Assembly: GCF_021462285.1 (NCBI RefSeq) | Contig: NZ_CP082787.1 | Span: 2,604,001-2,668,000 of the forward strand | Reading direction: 5' to 3' | DNA from: Serratia entomophila | Lineage (GTDB): Bacteria > Pseudomonadota > Gammaproteobacteria > Enterobacterales > Enterobacteriaceae | DNA: 64,000 nucleotides | Part shown: one piece after another, positions 40,082-48,411 of the stretch | Numbering within the stretch: the first letter of the stretch is position 1 | How the letters are laid out: each line of letters begins with the position of its first letter | The notes under the pieces: model-generated | Told to the model about the DNA's origin: nothing | Seen by the model: only the letters and a program-made list of their open reading frames with translations | Databases searched by the model: none | Position numbers and translations under genes: made by a program

Positions 40082-41155
40082 ATGAGATTTCTGCCGTTTT
40101 GTTGCGCGCTGGCGCTTTGCCTGTTGCCGCCGCGCGCTGCGCAGGCCGCCGATAGCGCCCTGGCCGCTATCGCCGACGCTCACCAGGTTGCGCTGGGCCA
40201 CGCGGCGGGAAACTTGTCTTATTTCGTTGCAAAATCCCCACCGCCACAGCCCGTTACGGCGCTGATTGTGCTGCACGGCCACCCCAGAGACGCCGGTAAA
40301 ACGCTGGCCGCCGCCATTCAGGCGGCTCGGTTAGCGGGCGATGCCCCGAACACGCTGCTGGTCGCCCCGCTGTTTCAGGTGCCCGAAGCGCAATCCGCCC
40401 ATTGCCGGTCGGCCGGCGTTCCCCCGCCGCAAAGCGGCGATGCGCTGTGGAGCTGCAGTTCCTGGATAGGCGGCGGCCTGGATAATCAAGGAAAAATCAG
40501 CGCCTTCGCCGCGCTGGATAGGCTGCTGGTTGCGCTTAAAAGACAGTGGCCGACACTGCAGACGGTAACCGTTGCCGGTTTCTCCGCCGGTGCGCAGTTC
40601 GTTCAGCACTATGTTGGCTTTGCTGCCCCGCCTGTCGGCTTGCGAGTGCGTTATCTGGTGGCCGATCCCGGCAGCTGGCTGTACTTCGATCGCCTGCGGC
40701 CCCAGCCGTTGCAACAAGGACGCCCCGCGAGCTGGCGCGCCTGCAACCGCGAAAGTGACTGCAGCTTCGCTTGGCAGGCGGCCGACACCGGCCAATGCCC
40801 GCAGGCCAACCGCTGGAAATACGGTCTGGACGCTATTCCCGCGTGGCTGAGGCGCAGCGGCGAACAGGCCCGCGCACGCTACGCCGCCGCCGATATCACC
40901 TATGCCGCAGGCGAGCGGGATACCGGCGAAGCGAGCGGCAGCTTCTACCCCATTCTCGACAAATCCTGCGCGGCGCAGCTGCAAGGCCCTTACCGGCTGC
41001 AACGTGCTCTGGCCTTCGTCGCTTACGACAGGCGTTTCGTTGCGCCACAGAAAAAACGCGCGGTGTTATTGGCGCCCGGTTGCGCGCACGACGTGTCCTG
41101 CGTTTTTCCGTCAGCCGGCGTGCGGCGCGCGCTATTTGCTATTGATGCAGACTAA
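40082..41155 (+). CDS. Secreted alpha/beta-hydrolase-like protein
   Basis: Read from the ATG at 40082 the product is 357 residues with signal peptide MRFLPFCCALALCLLPPRAAQA; in-frame ATGs at 40049 and 39926 lack clear ribosome sites and would place the signal internally. The fold is hydrolase-like: LIVLHGHPRDAGKTL oxyanion segment, nucleophile elbow VAGFSAGAQF near residue 168, and late His in LLAPGCAHDVSC. Several Cys residues suggest disulphides in the periplasm or outside. Substrate unknown; PHB-depolymerase or esterase-like at best. Confidence 0.72.
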   Translation: MRFLPFCCALALCLLPPRAAQAADSALAAIADAHQVALGHAAGNLSYFVAKSPPPQPVTALIVLHGHPRDAGKTLAAAIQAARLAGDAPNTLLVAPLFQVPEAQSAHCRSAGVPPPQSGDALWSCSSWIGGGLDNQGKISAFAALDRLLVALKRQWPTLQTVTVAGFSAGAQFVQHYVGFAAPPVGLRVRYLVADPGSWLYFDRLRPQPLQQGRPASWRACNRESDCSFAWQAADTGQCPQANRWKYGLDAIPAWLRRSGEQARARYAAADITYAAGERDTGEASGSFYPILDKSCAAQLQGPYRLQRALAFVAYDRRFVAPQKKRAVLLAPGCAHDVSCVFPSAGVRRALFAIDAD

Positions 41156-41348
41156 TAATAACGGCGATGAAATAAACGCCTGCCGGTAAATCAAACAATC
41201 TGCGAAATAAAGCGCTGGTAAATAATTTGTTATTATGCATTAACATAATCACGTGTTTTTAATTCAAAATTATAATAATAAATTAACCTAAAGCTGTTTC
41301 AGCGCAAATTTCAGGGGCATATACTTTCCTCACTACGAGGAGGTAGTT

Positions 41349-41597
41349 ATGTTACGCGACCATTTAAAATTAAACGACAGCGATACGCTGGAGAAAATCC
41401 GCAGTATTCATTTGCAAAACCAGGGGCAGGAAGAAATCAGCGAGTTCGTGGTGAAAGACGCCGCCGGCAACCCGGTGGGCACAGTGTCGGTGCACGATCG
41501 TCTCAGCACCCGTCGCTCCTACCCAACCAGCTACCGCATCACCCAGACCGATATGACCGGCCGCGTGGTGGTAGACGCCATGCGAGATTGCCTATAA
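41349..41597 (+). CDS. Orphan small protein (82 residues)
   Basis: Begins MLRDHLKLNDSDTLEKIR and ends VVVDAMRDCL. The ribosome site GAGGAGG, 6 bases before the ATG, is the strongest in the region, and the 190-base upstream sequence is AT-rich with a TATACT hexamer about 30 bases before the start, so this is very probably expressed. No signal peptide or membrane helix; the centre (EEISEFVVKDAAGNPVGTVSVHDR) looks like a small beta-rich fold. No family recognised. It shares a bidirectional terminator with mppA. Confidence 0.7.
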   Translation: MLRDHLKLNDSDTLEKIRSIHLQNQGQEEISEFVVKDAAGNPVGTVSVHDRLSTRRSYPTSYRITQTDMTGRVVVDAMRDCL

Positions 41598-41667
41598 CGC
41601 TAATTAAATAATAAATAATATAGCGGCCCTGGTTTTATTTGGCGGGGTTTATTGCGCAGTGAAAAAT

Positions 41668-41693
41668 ATAAGCCCCATTTCAACGGGGCTTAT
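41668..41693. terminator. Bidirectional terminator between the orphan gene and mppA
   Basis: ATAAGCCCC, 8-base loop, GGGGCTTAT: 9-base-pair stem with A/T flanks, between convergent genes. Confidence 0.85.
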
Positions 41694-41705
41694 ATGCATG
41701 CTGGA

Positions 41706-43340
41706 TTAATGTTTGATGATATACATCGTCTGGCTGTAGGCCACGTCTTCCGGATTGGTGATCGGGTAGCCTTTGACCCACGGCTTAATCAGGCGGCCGT
41801 TGGTATACTGATAGATCGGCGCGATCGGCGCCTGCTCCGCAATAATCTGTTCCATTTTATTGTAATCGGCGGTCAGCGCCGCCGGGCTGGTTTCATGACC
41901 CGCCTGCTCCAGCAGCTTGTCATAACCCGCATCTTTGAACTTGGCGATGTTGCCGCTGTGGCTGGAGGTCAGCAGCGACAGGAAGGTTGAGGCTTCGTTA
42001 TAGTCGCCAACCCAAGAGGCGCGCACCACGTCGAAATTGCCGGTGTTGCGGCTGTCGATGTAGGTTTTCCATTCCTGGTTCTGCAGCTTGACGTCAATCC
42101 CCAGTTTTTTCTTCCACATCGAAGCCACGGCGATGGCAATCTTCTGGTGACTTTCCGAGGTATTGTACAGCAGCGTCAGCTTCAGCGGGTTGTTCGGGCC
42201 ATAGCCGGCCGCCTGCAGCAGCGCTTTGGCCTGCGCGTCCAGCTCTGCCTGCGACTGTTGCTGCAGCAAGCTTTGCTCCGGTTTAAAACCGGCTGTCACG
42301 TCCGGCGTGAAGTGGTACGCCGGTTTTTCGCCGGTGCCCAGCACTTTTTCAGCGATGATTTTGCGATCGATGGCGTAAGACAGCGCCTGGCGCACACGCA
42401 CGTCATTGGTCGGCGCGCGCTGGGTGTTGAAGGCGTAGTAGTAGGTGCCGAGCTGATCCGGGGTATAAACCTGCCCTGGGATGTCCTTCAGCAGTTTTTG
42501 GTACATGTTTTTCGGGAACGACTCGGTGATATCGATATCCCCCGCCAGATAACGTTTGGTGGCGTTGGACTCTTGGTTGATCGGCACGAAAGTGACTTTG
42601 GTCAGCAAGGTATGGGCATGATCCCAATAGTGTTCGTTGGGCGTCAGCACCAGCTTTTCATTCACCACCCGATCCTGCAGCTTGAACGCGCCGTTACCCA
42701 CGATATTGCCGACCTTGGTCCAGTCGTTGCCGAATTTCTCCACCACCGCTTTATTCACCGGGAACAGGCTGAAGTTAGCGGTCAGGCTGACGAAATAAGG
42801 TACCGGCTTATCCAATTGCACCTTCAGCGTATAATCATCCGGCGCCGACACGCCCAGTTTGTCGGCGGGCAGCTTGCCGCCGATGATCTGCTCGGCATTC
42901 TGAATGCCTGCCAGCTGCGCGAACCAGGCGAAAGGTGACAGATTTTTCGGCTCGACCAGCCGCTGCCAGCTGTAGACGAAGTCTTTTGCCGTCACCGGAT
43001 CGCCATTCGACCAGCGCGCGTCTTTGCGCAGGTGGAAAATATAGGTTTGATTATCGGTGGTCTGCCATCGCGTGGCGACGCCGGGGATCGCTTTGCCGTT
43101 GGCGTCCTGGTTGACCAGCCCTTCGAACAGATCGCGCGCCAGCTGCGCTTCCGGCAGGCCGACCGCTTTGATCGGATCCAGCGACGCCGGTTCATCTTTA
43201 ATATGTCGCACGATTTCCTGCTGCTCCGCCAGCGCGGTGCCCGGGGGAACCTGCGCCGCCATCGCGCTGCTTAAACACGCGCCAATCGCCGCCGCGCACA
43301 GAGCCAAACGAAAACCCCGTTTAATTTTTATTCCTGTCAT
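41706..43340 (-). CDS. mppA: Periplasmic murein tripeptide-binding protein MppA (OppA family)
   Basis: 544 residues with signal peptide (MTGIKIKRGFRLALCAAAIGACLSSAMA with cleavage at AMA-AQ). A cluster C peptide-binding protein; E. coli MppA (537) captures L-Ala-gamma-D-Glu-meso-Dap for the Opp transporter. OppA and MppA are close paralogues: assignment to MppA is from chromosomal context (near mpaA, ycjG, tpx, as in E. coli) and because no opp permease genes adjoin. A broader OppA role is possible. Confidence 0.8.
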   Translation of the reverse strand: MTGIKIKRGFRLALCAAAIGACLSSAMAAQVPPGTALAEQQEIVRHIKDEPASLDPIKAVGLPEAQLARDLFEGLVNQDANGKAIPGVATRWQTTDNQTYIFHLRKDARWSNGDPVTAKDFVYSWQRLVEPKNLSPFAWFAQLAGIQNAEQIIGGKLPADKLGVSAPDDYTLKVQLDKPVPYFVSLTANFSLFPVNKAVVEKFGNDWTKVGNIVGNGAFKLQDRVVNEKLVLTPNEHYWDHAHTLLTKVTFVPINQESNATKRYLAGDIDITESFPKNMYQKLLKDIPGQVYTPDQLGTYYYAFNTQRAPTNDVRVRQALSYAIDRKIIAEKVLGTGEKPAYHFTPDVTAGFKPEQSLLQQQSQAELDAQAKALLQAAGYGPNNPLKLTLLYNTSESHQKIAIAVASMWKKKLGIDVKLQNQEWKTYIDSRNTGNFDVVRASWVGDYNEASTFLSLLTSSHSGNIAKFKDAGYDKLLEQAGHETSPAALTADYNKMEQIIAEQAPIAPIYQYTNGRLIKPWVKGYPITNPEDVAYSQTMYIIKH

Positions 43341-43450
43341 CTTGCGTTATCCCCCGTTAACCATCTGAATTTTTTATCATATAGCACAAGATCTCTCTCA
43401 CCTATAGCCGCTGGCCGACAAGATGCAAAAACTGAGGGCCAGGCGATAAA

Positions 43451-43480
43451 AAACCCGTGCGGGCGAGCCGGCACGGGTTT
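43451..43480. terminator. Terminator after the acidic orphan gene
   Basis: AAACCCGTGC, 10-base loop, GCACGGGTTT: 10-base-pair stem. On the minus strand it is followed by a T-run, so it ends the gene at 43499. Confidence 0.85.
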
Positions 43481-43498
43481 AATCGGCTTCAACGGCGA

Positions 43499-43849
43499 TC
43501 AGTCGTACAGGTGAATGCTGTTGATGCGGTAGCTGAATTCTTCGCCTTCTTCCTCGTCGAAGATAGTGAAGAAGCCTTTTTCTTCCAGCGGTTTGGCATG
43601 GATGTCGGTCTTCTGCACCTGGCGCGAATCGGCGTCGTCATAACCGTAATCGAGGTAAAAGGCGCTTTTCTGATAATCGATGTGCAGGCTGAACGGATAG
43701 TTGGACTCATCGCCACGCCCGTCGTCATTTTTCACCACGCCGAACCATTCGCCCTGACGGATCTGGTTTTCGGCGTCTACGCCGCACAGCAGCGTGATGG
43801 TGTCTTTCTCATTTTCGCTATAGCTGGCAACTATTCTGGCTACTGGCAT
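43499..43849 (-). CDS. Acidic protein of unknown function (116 residues)
   Basis: Starts MPVARIVASYSENEKDTITL; strongly acidic, with a DEEEGEEFSYRINSIHLYD C-terminus and no signal peptide or membrane helix. Beta-strand-rich by inspection. It has its own terminator, and GGGGAT lies just before the ATG. No family recognised. Lies between mppA and mpaA, where E. coli has other genes. Confidence 0.65.
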   Translation of the reverse strand: MPVARIVASYSENEKDTITLLCGVDAENQIRQGEWFGVVKNDDGRGDESNYPFSLHIDYQKSAFYLDYGYDDADSRQVQKTDIHAKPLEEKGFFTIFDEEEGEEFSYRINSIHLYD

Positions 43850-44055
43850 GTTAAATCCCCTTGCTGGTTATTGGGTTAGCTTCTGCCGATAGTATAACAA
43901 CAGCGGCCCGCCCCGGGGGTTTTATTAGCCTGCTCGCGGCGAACGCTGCAGGTATCGCTCAAAGAGCGATCGATTGCGGTGGGAAAGATCGGGCAAAGCG
44001 TAATACACTGAATAAAATAACAATGACTCTCGACTTTTGAACCAGGGACAACAGC

Positions 44056-44763
44056 ATGACTCTACATCGACAGCGCAGTGAACGCGGCCAATTGGCAGTT
44101 GCAGGAGAGAATTACGGCAGTTCGCTGCTGGGAGCGCCGCTGCTGTACTTCCCGGCGGCGGTCAGCGGGCCGGACGCCGGGCTGATCATCGCCGGCACCC
44201 ATGGCGACGAAGGCGCCGCCATCGTCACCCTGTCGTGCGCGCTGCGCAGCATTGCGCCAAACCAGTTGCGCCACCACGTGGTGCTGGCGGTCAACCCCGA
44301 CGGCTGCCAACTGGGGCTGCGCGCCAATGCCAACGGCGTCGATCTGAACCGCAATTTCCCGGCCGCCAACTGGCGCTCCGGCGATACGGTGTACCGCTGG
44401 AACAGCGCCGCGCCGGTGCGCGACGTGAAGCTGTCGACCGGCGGCCGCCCCGGCTCCGAGCCGGAAACCCAGGCGCTGTGCCATCTGATCCATCGGTTGA
44501 AACCGCGCTGGGTGGTGTCGTTTCACGAACCGCTGGCCTGTATCGAAGATCCCGCCAGTTCCCAACTTGGCGTCTGGTTGTCGCATAAATTCGCCCTGCC
44601 GCTGGTGACCAGCGTAGGCTATGAAACCCCCGGCTCCTTCGGCAGTTGGTGCGCCGATATTTCATTGCCGTGCATCACCGCCGAATTCCCGCCGATTTCC
44701 GCCGACGCCGCCAGCGAAAGCTACCTCGACGCCATGGTGGAACTGCTGACCTACCCGCAGTGA
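44056..44763 (+). CDS. mpaA: Murein tripeptide amidase MpaA
   Basis: 235 residues (E. coli 242). An M14-type zinc carboxypeptidase acting in the cytoplasm: it cuts the gamma-D-Glu-Dap bond of murein tripeptide. Metal ligands are visible as AGTHGDEGAAI (His/Glu) and the later His in WVVSFHEPLACIEDP; the substrate-binding segment NPDGCQLGLRANANGVDLNRNFPA and C-terminal ITAEFPP with the catalytic Glu are all present. Convergent with ycjG; MpaA products (L-Ala-D-Glu) are the substrate of YcjG. Confidence 0.95.
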   Translation: MTLHRQRSERGQLAVAGENYGSSLLGAPLLYFPAAVSGPDAGLIIAGTHGDEGAAIVTLSCALRSIAPNQLRHHVVLAVNPDGCQLGLRANANGVDLNRNFPAANWRSGDTVYRWNSAAPVRDVKLSTGGRPGSEPETQALCHLIHRLKPRWVVSFHEPLACIEDPASSQLGVWLSHKFALPLVTSVGYETPGSFGSWCADISLPCITAEFPPISADAASESYLDAMVELLTYPQ

Positions 44764-44765
44764 TG

Positions 44766-45740
44766 CTAAGGGGCGAGATTGACTATCGCCCCACACTCAA
44801 ACTCCAGCCCCGGTTCGACGTCGTTCGCCAGCCAGGTAGGCCCGTCCAGATCGACAAAACGTGCGCCCGGGGCCAGCGGCAGCGCCGCGGCGATCGCCCT
44901 TGACGTGCACAGCATGCAGCCCAGCATGATGGCGAACCCCTGCTCGCGCGCCAGCGCAGCCAGCGCCAGCCCTTCGGTCAGGCCGCCGGTTTTGTCCAGC
45001 TTGATATTGACCATCTGATAACGCCCGGCCAAGCGCGGCAGATCCGCACGGGTATGGCAGCTTTCATCGGCGCAGATCGGCAACGGATGAATGAAGTTCT
45101 CCAGCGCGGCGTCTTCACCGGCCGGCAGCGGCTGTTCCAGCATCGCCACCCCCAGATCCGCCAGCAGTTGGCAGCGCGAGGCCAACCCTTCCACCTGCCA
45201 GGACTCGTTGGCGTCGACGATTAACGTCGCCTGCGGCACCGCCGCGCGGATCGCCACCAGCCGCTCGCTAATCAGATGATCGTCGAGTTTGATCTTCAGC
45301 AGCGTCGCCCCCTGCCGTTCCAGCTCGCGCGCGGCGAAGGCCATCGCCTCCGGCGCGCCGATGCTGAGAGTTTGCGCCATGCGGATCTGCGGCGGCGCTG
45401 CCACCCCGCTGCGCTGCCACAGGCTTTGGCCGTTCAGGCGGCATTCCAGATCCCACAGCGCGGAGTCCAGCGCGTTGCGCGCCGCGCCGGCCGGCATCAG
45501 GCCCAGCAGCTGTTCGCGGCCGGCGCCCCGTTCGATGGCCGGCGCCGCTTCCGCCAGCTGCGCCATCACCGAAGCCTCGCTCTCACCGTAGCGCGGGTAC
45601 GGCGTGCATTCCCCAACGCCGCGCACGCCCTGTTGCTCGATTTCGACCACCACGACCCGGGCTTCGGTACGGCTGCCGCGGGAAATGACGAAAGCGGTGT
45701 GCAGCGGCCAGGCTTCCGGGTAAAAACGCATGCTTCTCAT
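44766..45740 (-). CDS. ycjG: L-Ala-D/L-Glu epimerase
   Basis: 324 residues read from the ATG at 45740, which has CAGGAG 5 bases upstream; an ATG three codons on is also possible (E. coli YcjG 321). Enolase-superfamily, muconate-lactonizing subgroup: catalytic Lys in LLKIKLDDH, metal ligands Asp in VDANESW, Glu in MLEQPL and Asp in CADESC, second Lys in NIKLDKTGG. It epimerises L-Ala-D-Glu from murein to L-Ala-L-Glu for peptide degradation. Ends 2 bases from the end of mpaA (convergent). Confidence 0.93.
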   Translation of the reverse strand: MRSMRFYPEAWPLHTAFVISRGSRTEARVVVVEIEQQGVRGVGECTPYPRYGESEASVMAQLAEAAPAIERGAGREQLLGLMPAGAARNALDSALWDLECRLNGQSLWQRSGVAAPPQIRMAQTLSIGAPEAMAFAARELERQGATLLKIKLDDHLISERLVAIRAAVPQATLIVDANESWQVEGLASRCQLLADLGVAMLEQPLPAGEDAALENFIHPLPICADESCHTRADLPRLAGRYQMVNIKLDKTGGLTEGLALAALAREQGFAIMLGCMLCTSRAIAAALPLAPGARFVDLDGPTWLANDVEPGLEFECGAIVNLAP

Positions 45741-45908
45741 AACGGCTCCTGAGGGTAAATGGCGCATAAAGTCAGGCTGATGCGCGGGCGAGTTTTTGGA
45801 CAGTCTCCAATATATACAACTATTTAGCAAAGTTTGTATATCCAACCCGCAATTGTTGACATAAACTGGCGAAGATTTTGGCCTAGGGTGCGAACCTAAT
45901 GCCAAACG

Positions 45909-45928
45909 CGGCCGAAGCGGCCGTTTTA
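45909..45928 (+). terminator. Terminator-like hairpin in the tpx upstream region
   Basis: CGGCCG, loop AAG, CGGCCG, then TTTTATT, ending 47 bases before the tpx start codon. Depending on the tpx start site it is either a leader attenuator or simply a border between divergent ycjG and tpx. Confidence 0.5.
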
Positions 45929-45974
45929 TTAGGCTCATATCCTTTGTATAAACACCTGTAAAAGGAATCTAGCA

Positions 45975-46478
45975 ATGACTCAGACCGTACATTTTCAAGG
46001 CAACCCGGTCGGCGTAGCCGGCAAACTGCCACAGCAGGGCGAGCAAGCCAAAGCCTTCTCTCTGGTTGCCAAAGACCTGTCAGACGTAGCGCTGAGCAGC
46101 TTCGCGGGTAAACGCAAAGTCCTGAACATTTTCCCAAGCATCGATACCGGCGTTTGCGCGACGTCGGTGCGCAAATTCAACCAGTTGGCCAGCGGCCTGG
46201 ATAACACCGTGGTGCTGTGCATCTCCGCCGACCTGCCGTTCGCCCAGTCCCGCTTCTGCGGCGCGGAAGGCCTGAGCAACGTGGTTACCCTGTCCACCCT
46301 GCGTGGCGCAGAGTTCAAACAGGCCTACGGCGTTGAAATCGCCGAAGGCCCGCTGGCGGGTCTGACCGCGCGCGCCGTCGTGGTGCTGGATGGCCAGGAC
46401 AACGTGCTGTACAGCGAGCTGGTGAATGAGATCACCACCGAGCCGGACTACGATGCGGCGCTGGCGGCGTTGAAATAA
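45975..46478 (+). CDS. tpx: Thiol peroxidase Tpx
   Basis: 167 residues (E. coli 168). Atypical 2-Cys peroxiredoxin that reduces organic peroxides with thioredoxin. Peroxidatic Cys in the [16 protein letters not shown] segment (about residue 61) and resolving Cys in SRFCGAEGL (about 95). AAAGGAA lies before the ATG. Placed back-to-back with ycjG and followed by an intrinsic terminator that overlaps the tyrR end. Confidence 0.97.
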   Translation: MTQTVHFQGNPVGVAGKLPQQGEQAKAFSLVAKDLSDVALSSFAGKRKVLNIFPSIDTGVCATSVRKFNQLASGLDNTVVLCISADLPFAQSRFCGAEGLSNVVTLSTLRGAEFKQAYGVEIAEGPLAGLTARAVVVLDGQDNVLYSELVNEITTEPDYDAALAALK

Positions 46479-46515
46479 AAAAGGCCCGGCGCAAGCCAGG
46501 CCCCTGTGAGTCAAG

Positions 46516-46539
46516 AGGCGCCGCAAGGCGCCTTTTTTA
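46516..46539 (+). terminator. Intrinsic terminator of tpx
   Basis: AGGCGCC, loop GCAA, GGCGCCT, then TTTTT. Its T-run overlaps the tyrR stop codon. Confidence 0.88.
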
Positions 46540-48108
46540 TTCCTCGCCTTCGCCGGTAGCCTTGCGGCTGCTGAGCCCATACTCACGCAGCTTGTTGGCG
46601 ATGGCGGTGTGCGACACGCCCAGCCGCTTCGCCAGTTTGCGCGTGCTTGGATAGGTGCGGTACAAGCGGGTGAGCACCGAGCGTTCGAAACGCTTGCTGA
46701 TGTCGTCCAGAGAGCCGTCCAGCACTTCGTCGCCCATCGCCATTTCCACTTCGAACTCCGGCAGCACGATGTCCTGCGGGCGCAGCTCGTAACCTTCGGT
46801 TTGGGTCAGCGCGCGGTAGATAGCGTTCTTCAGCTGGCGCACGTTGCCCGGCCAGCCGTATTTGCTGAGGAAGCCGCCCAGATCGTTCGACAGCTTGGGC
46901 CGCGCCACGCCCTGCTCGTCGGCGAAGCGCGCCACGAACAGTTCGGTCAGCGGCATGATGTCCTGCGGACGATCGCGCAGCGGCGGAATGCTGATGGTCA
47001 ACACATTGAGGCGGTAGTAAAGATCCTCACGGAACTCGCCGCGCTGCACCAGCTCGGTCAGATTTTTCTGCGTGGCGCAGATCACCCGCACATCGACGTG
47101 CACCTCATGCTCCTCACCCACGCGGCGGAATGTGCCATCGTTGAGGAAACGCAGCAGTTTGGTCTGCATGCGCGGCGACATTTCGCCGATTTCATCCAGC
47201 AGCACCGAGCCGCCGTTGGCCTGCTCGAAGAAGCCCTTTTTGCCTTCGAGCGCGTTGGGGTAAGCCCCCGGCGCATGGCCGAACAGCTCGCTTTCTACCA
47301 CGTCATCCGGCAGCGCGGCGCAGTTCAGCGCCAAAAACGGCTGTTTGCCGCGCGGGCTGCGCAGGTGGCAGGCGCGCGCCAGAATATCCTTGCCGGTGCC
47401 GGTGTCGCCCACGATCAGCAGCGGCGCGTCGAGCATCGCCAGCTTGCGCGCCTGTTCCAGTACGTGGCGCATCTTGGCGCTGGCGGCGACGATATGATCG
47501 AATTCGGTGTCATCGTTAACCGACAGATTCTGCAGCTGGCGGCCCATGCGCGCGGTCGATTTCAGCATTACCACCGCACCTACCGCGGCGTTTTGCTGAT
47601 TCTCGTTCTCCAGATAAATCGGCGTGATGTCCATCAGGAAATCCTGGCTGCGGATCACCACCCGTTCGGAATGCGGTGCGGTGTGTTCGCTCTCCAGCCA
47701 GCGGCTGAAGTTGTAGCCGCCGATCAGCGCGCCGGCGGTCTGGTTGCGGATCTTGTCCTCGCTCAGGCTGAACAGCGCCTGGGCCGCCGGGTTAGCCAGT
47801 TCCACCTTGCCTTTCATGTCGATCGAAAATACCGGTTCCGGCATCGACTCCAGCAGTGCGCGCAGCGCGCGATGTTCGCGTTCGGAGGGCATGAAGTTGA
47901 CGGTGCGCACGTCGGTCACCCCGGCGATGCGGCGGATTTCCGCCATCAGCGCGCGGAAGGTGTCGAAATCGAGCTGGGAGAAATTGAGGTAAATGCGACC
48001 GATGGGATCGATTTCGATGCCACGTAAATCAATGCTGCGCGATACCAAAAGATCGAGTAATTCTCGAGTGAGACCGAGCCGGTCTTCGCAAAATACTTCC
48101 AAACGCAT
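46537..48108 (-). CDS. tyrR: Transcriptional regulator TyrR
   Basis: 523 residues (E. coli 513). ACT domain at 1-70 (MRLEVFCEDRLGLTRELLDLL), PAS domain at about 78-190, AAA+ domain with Walker A GDTGTGKD and a GAYPNAL segment in place of the sigma-54-contacting GAFTGA, and C-terminal Fis-like helix-turn-helix KRLGVSHTAIANKLREY. It represses or activates aromatic amino acid synthesis and transport genes with Tyr, Phe or Trp and sigma-70 polymerase. The extra length is at the C-terminus (KATGEGEE). Confidence 0.96.
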   Translation of the reverse strand: MRLEVFCEDRLGLTRELLDLLVSRSIDLRGIEIDPIGRIYLNFSQLDFDTFRALMAEIRRIAGVTDVRTVNFMPSEREHRALRALLESMPEPVFSIDMKGKVELANPAAQALFSLSEDKIRNQTAGALIGGYNFSRWLESEHTAPHSERVVIRSQDFLMDITPIYLENENQQNAAVGAVVMLKSTARMGRQLQNLSVNDDTEFDHIVAASAKMRHVLEQARKLAMLDAPLLIVGDTGTGKDILARACHLRSPRGKQPFLALNCAALPDDVVESELFGHAPGAYPNALEGKKGFFEQANGGSVLLDEIGEMSPRMQTKLLRFLNDGTFRRVGEEHEVHVDVRVICATQKNLTELVQRGEFREDLYYRLNVLTISIPPLRDRPQDIMPLTELFVARFADEQGVARPKLSNDLGGFLSKYGWPGNVRQLKNAIYRALTQTEGYELRPQDIVLPEFEVEMAMGDEVLDGSLDDISKRFERSVLTRLYRTYPSTRKLAKRLGVSHTAIANKLREYGLSSRKATGEGEE

Positions 48109-48411
48109 CAGTATTGGCCTTATCTCTGCAGGTGCGGGGATGACTGGCGATGATGATACTCCCTCCCTTCCACGGGTAGAAGCAATCTGTCAGCAAAAGT
48201 TGACAGAACTCTGATTTATTGGCGTTGTTGTCGATTTTAAACGCAAGTGAATAACACCATCGGCGTCATTTTAGGTTATTCACAGAGAGTTATCATAACC
48301 AGAATTAATTTTGCAGATAATTATAATGCTTTTACAGGAAGATCGACTGTCGTCAAGCAGCGGTTACGAATGCGGTTGATTGGCGGCGCCCGGCCAGGCG
48401 CCGCCTGCGGA
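48109..48411. other. tyrR promoter region and ycjF 3' flank
   Basis: 303 bases without a gene. It includes a GC-rich inverted repeat (48382-48405, GGCGGCGCC / GGCGCCGCC) after ycjF lacking a T-run, and an AT-rich part with a TATAAT hexamer on both readings near 48321-48328. Confidence 0.5.
48319..48336 (-). promoter_or_regulatory. Possible weak TyrR box upstream of tyrR
   Basis: On the minus strand TGTAAAAGCATTATAATT has the perfect left half of the TyrR box TGTAAA-N6-TTTACA but only 3 of 6 matches in the right half, and overlaps a TATAAT. E. coli tyrR is autoregulated, so this is a reasonable but weak candidate. Confidence 0.3.

Noticed and set aside
46609..48027. 472-codon plus-strand frame inside tyrR
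   Set aside because: Antisense to the ACT, AAA+ and DNA-binding motifs of tyrR; frame shadow.
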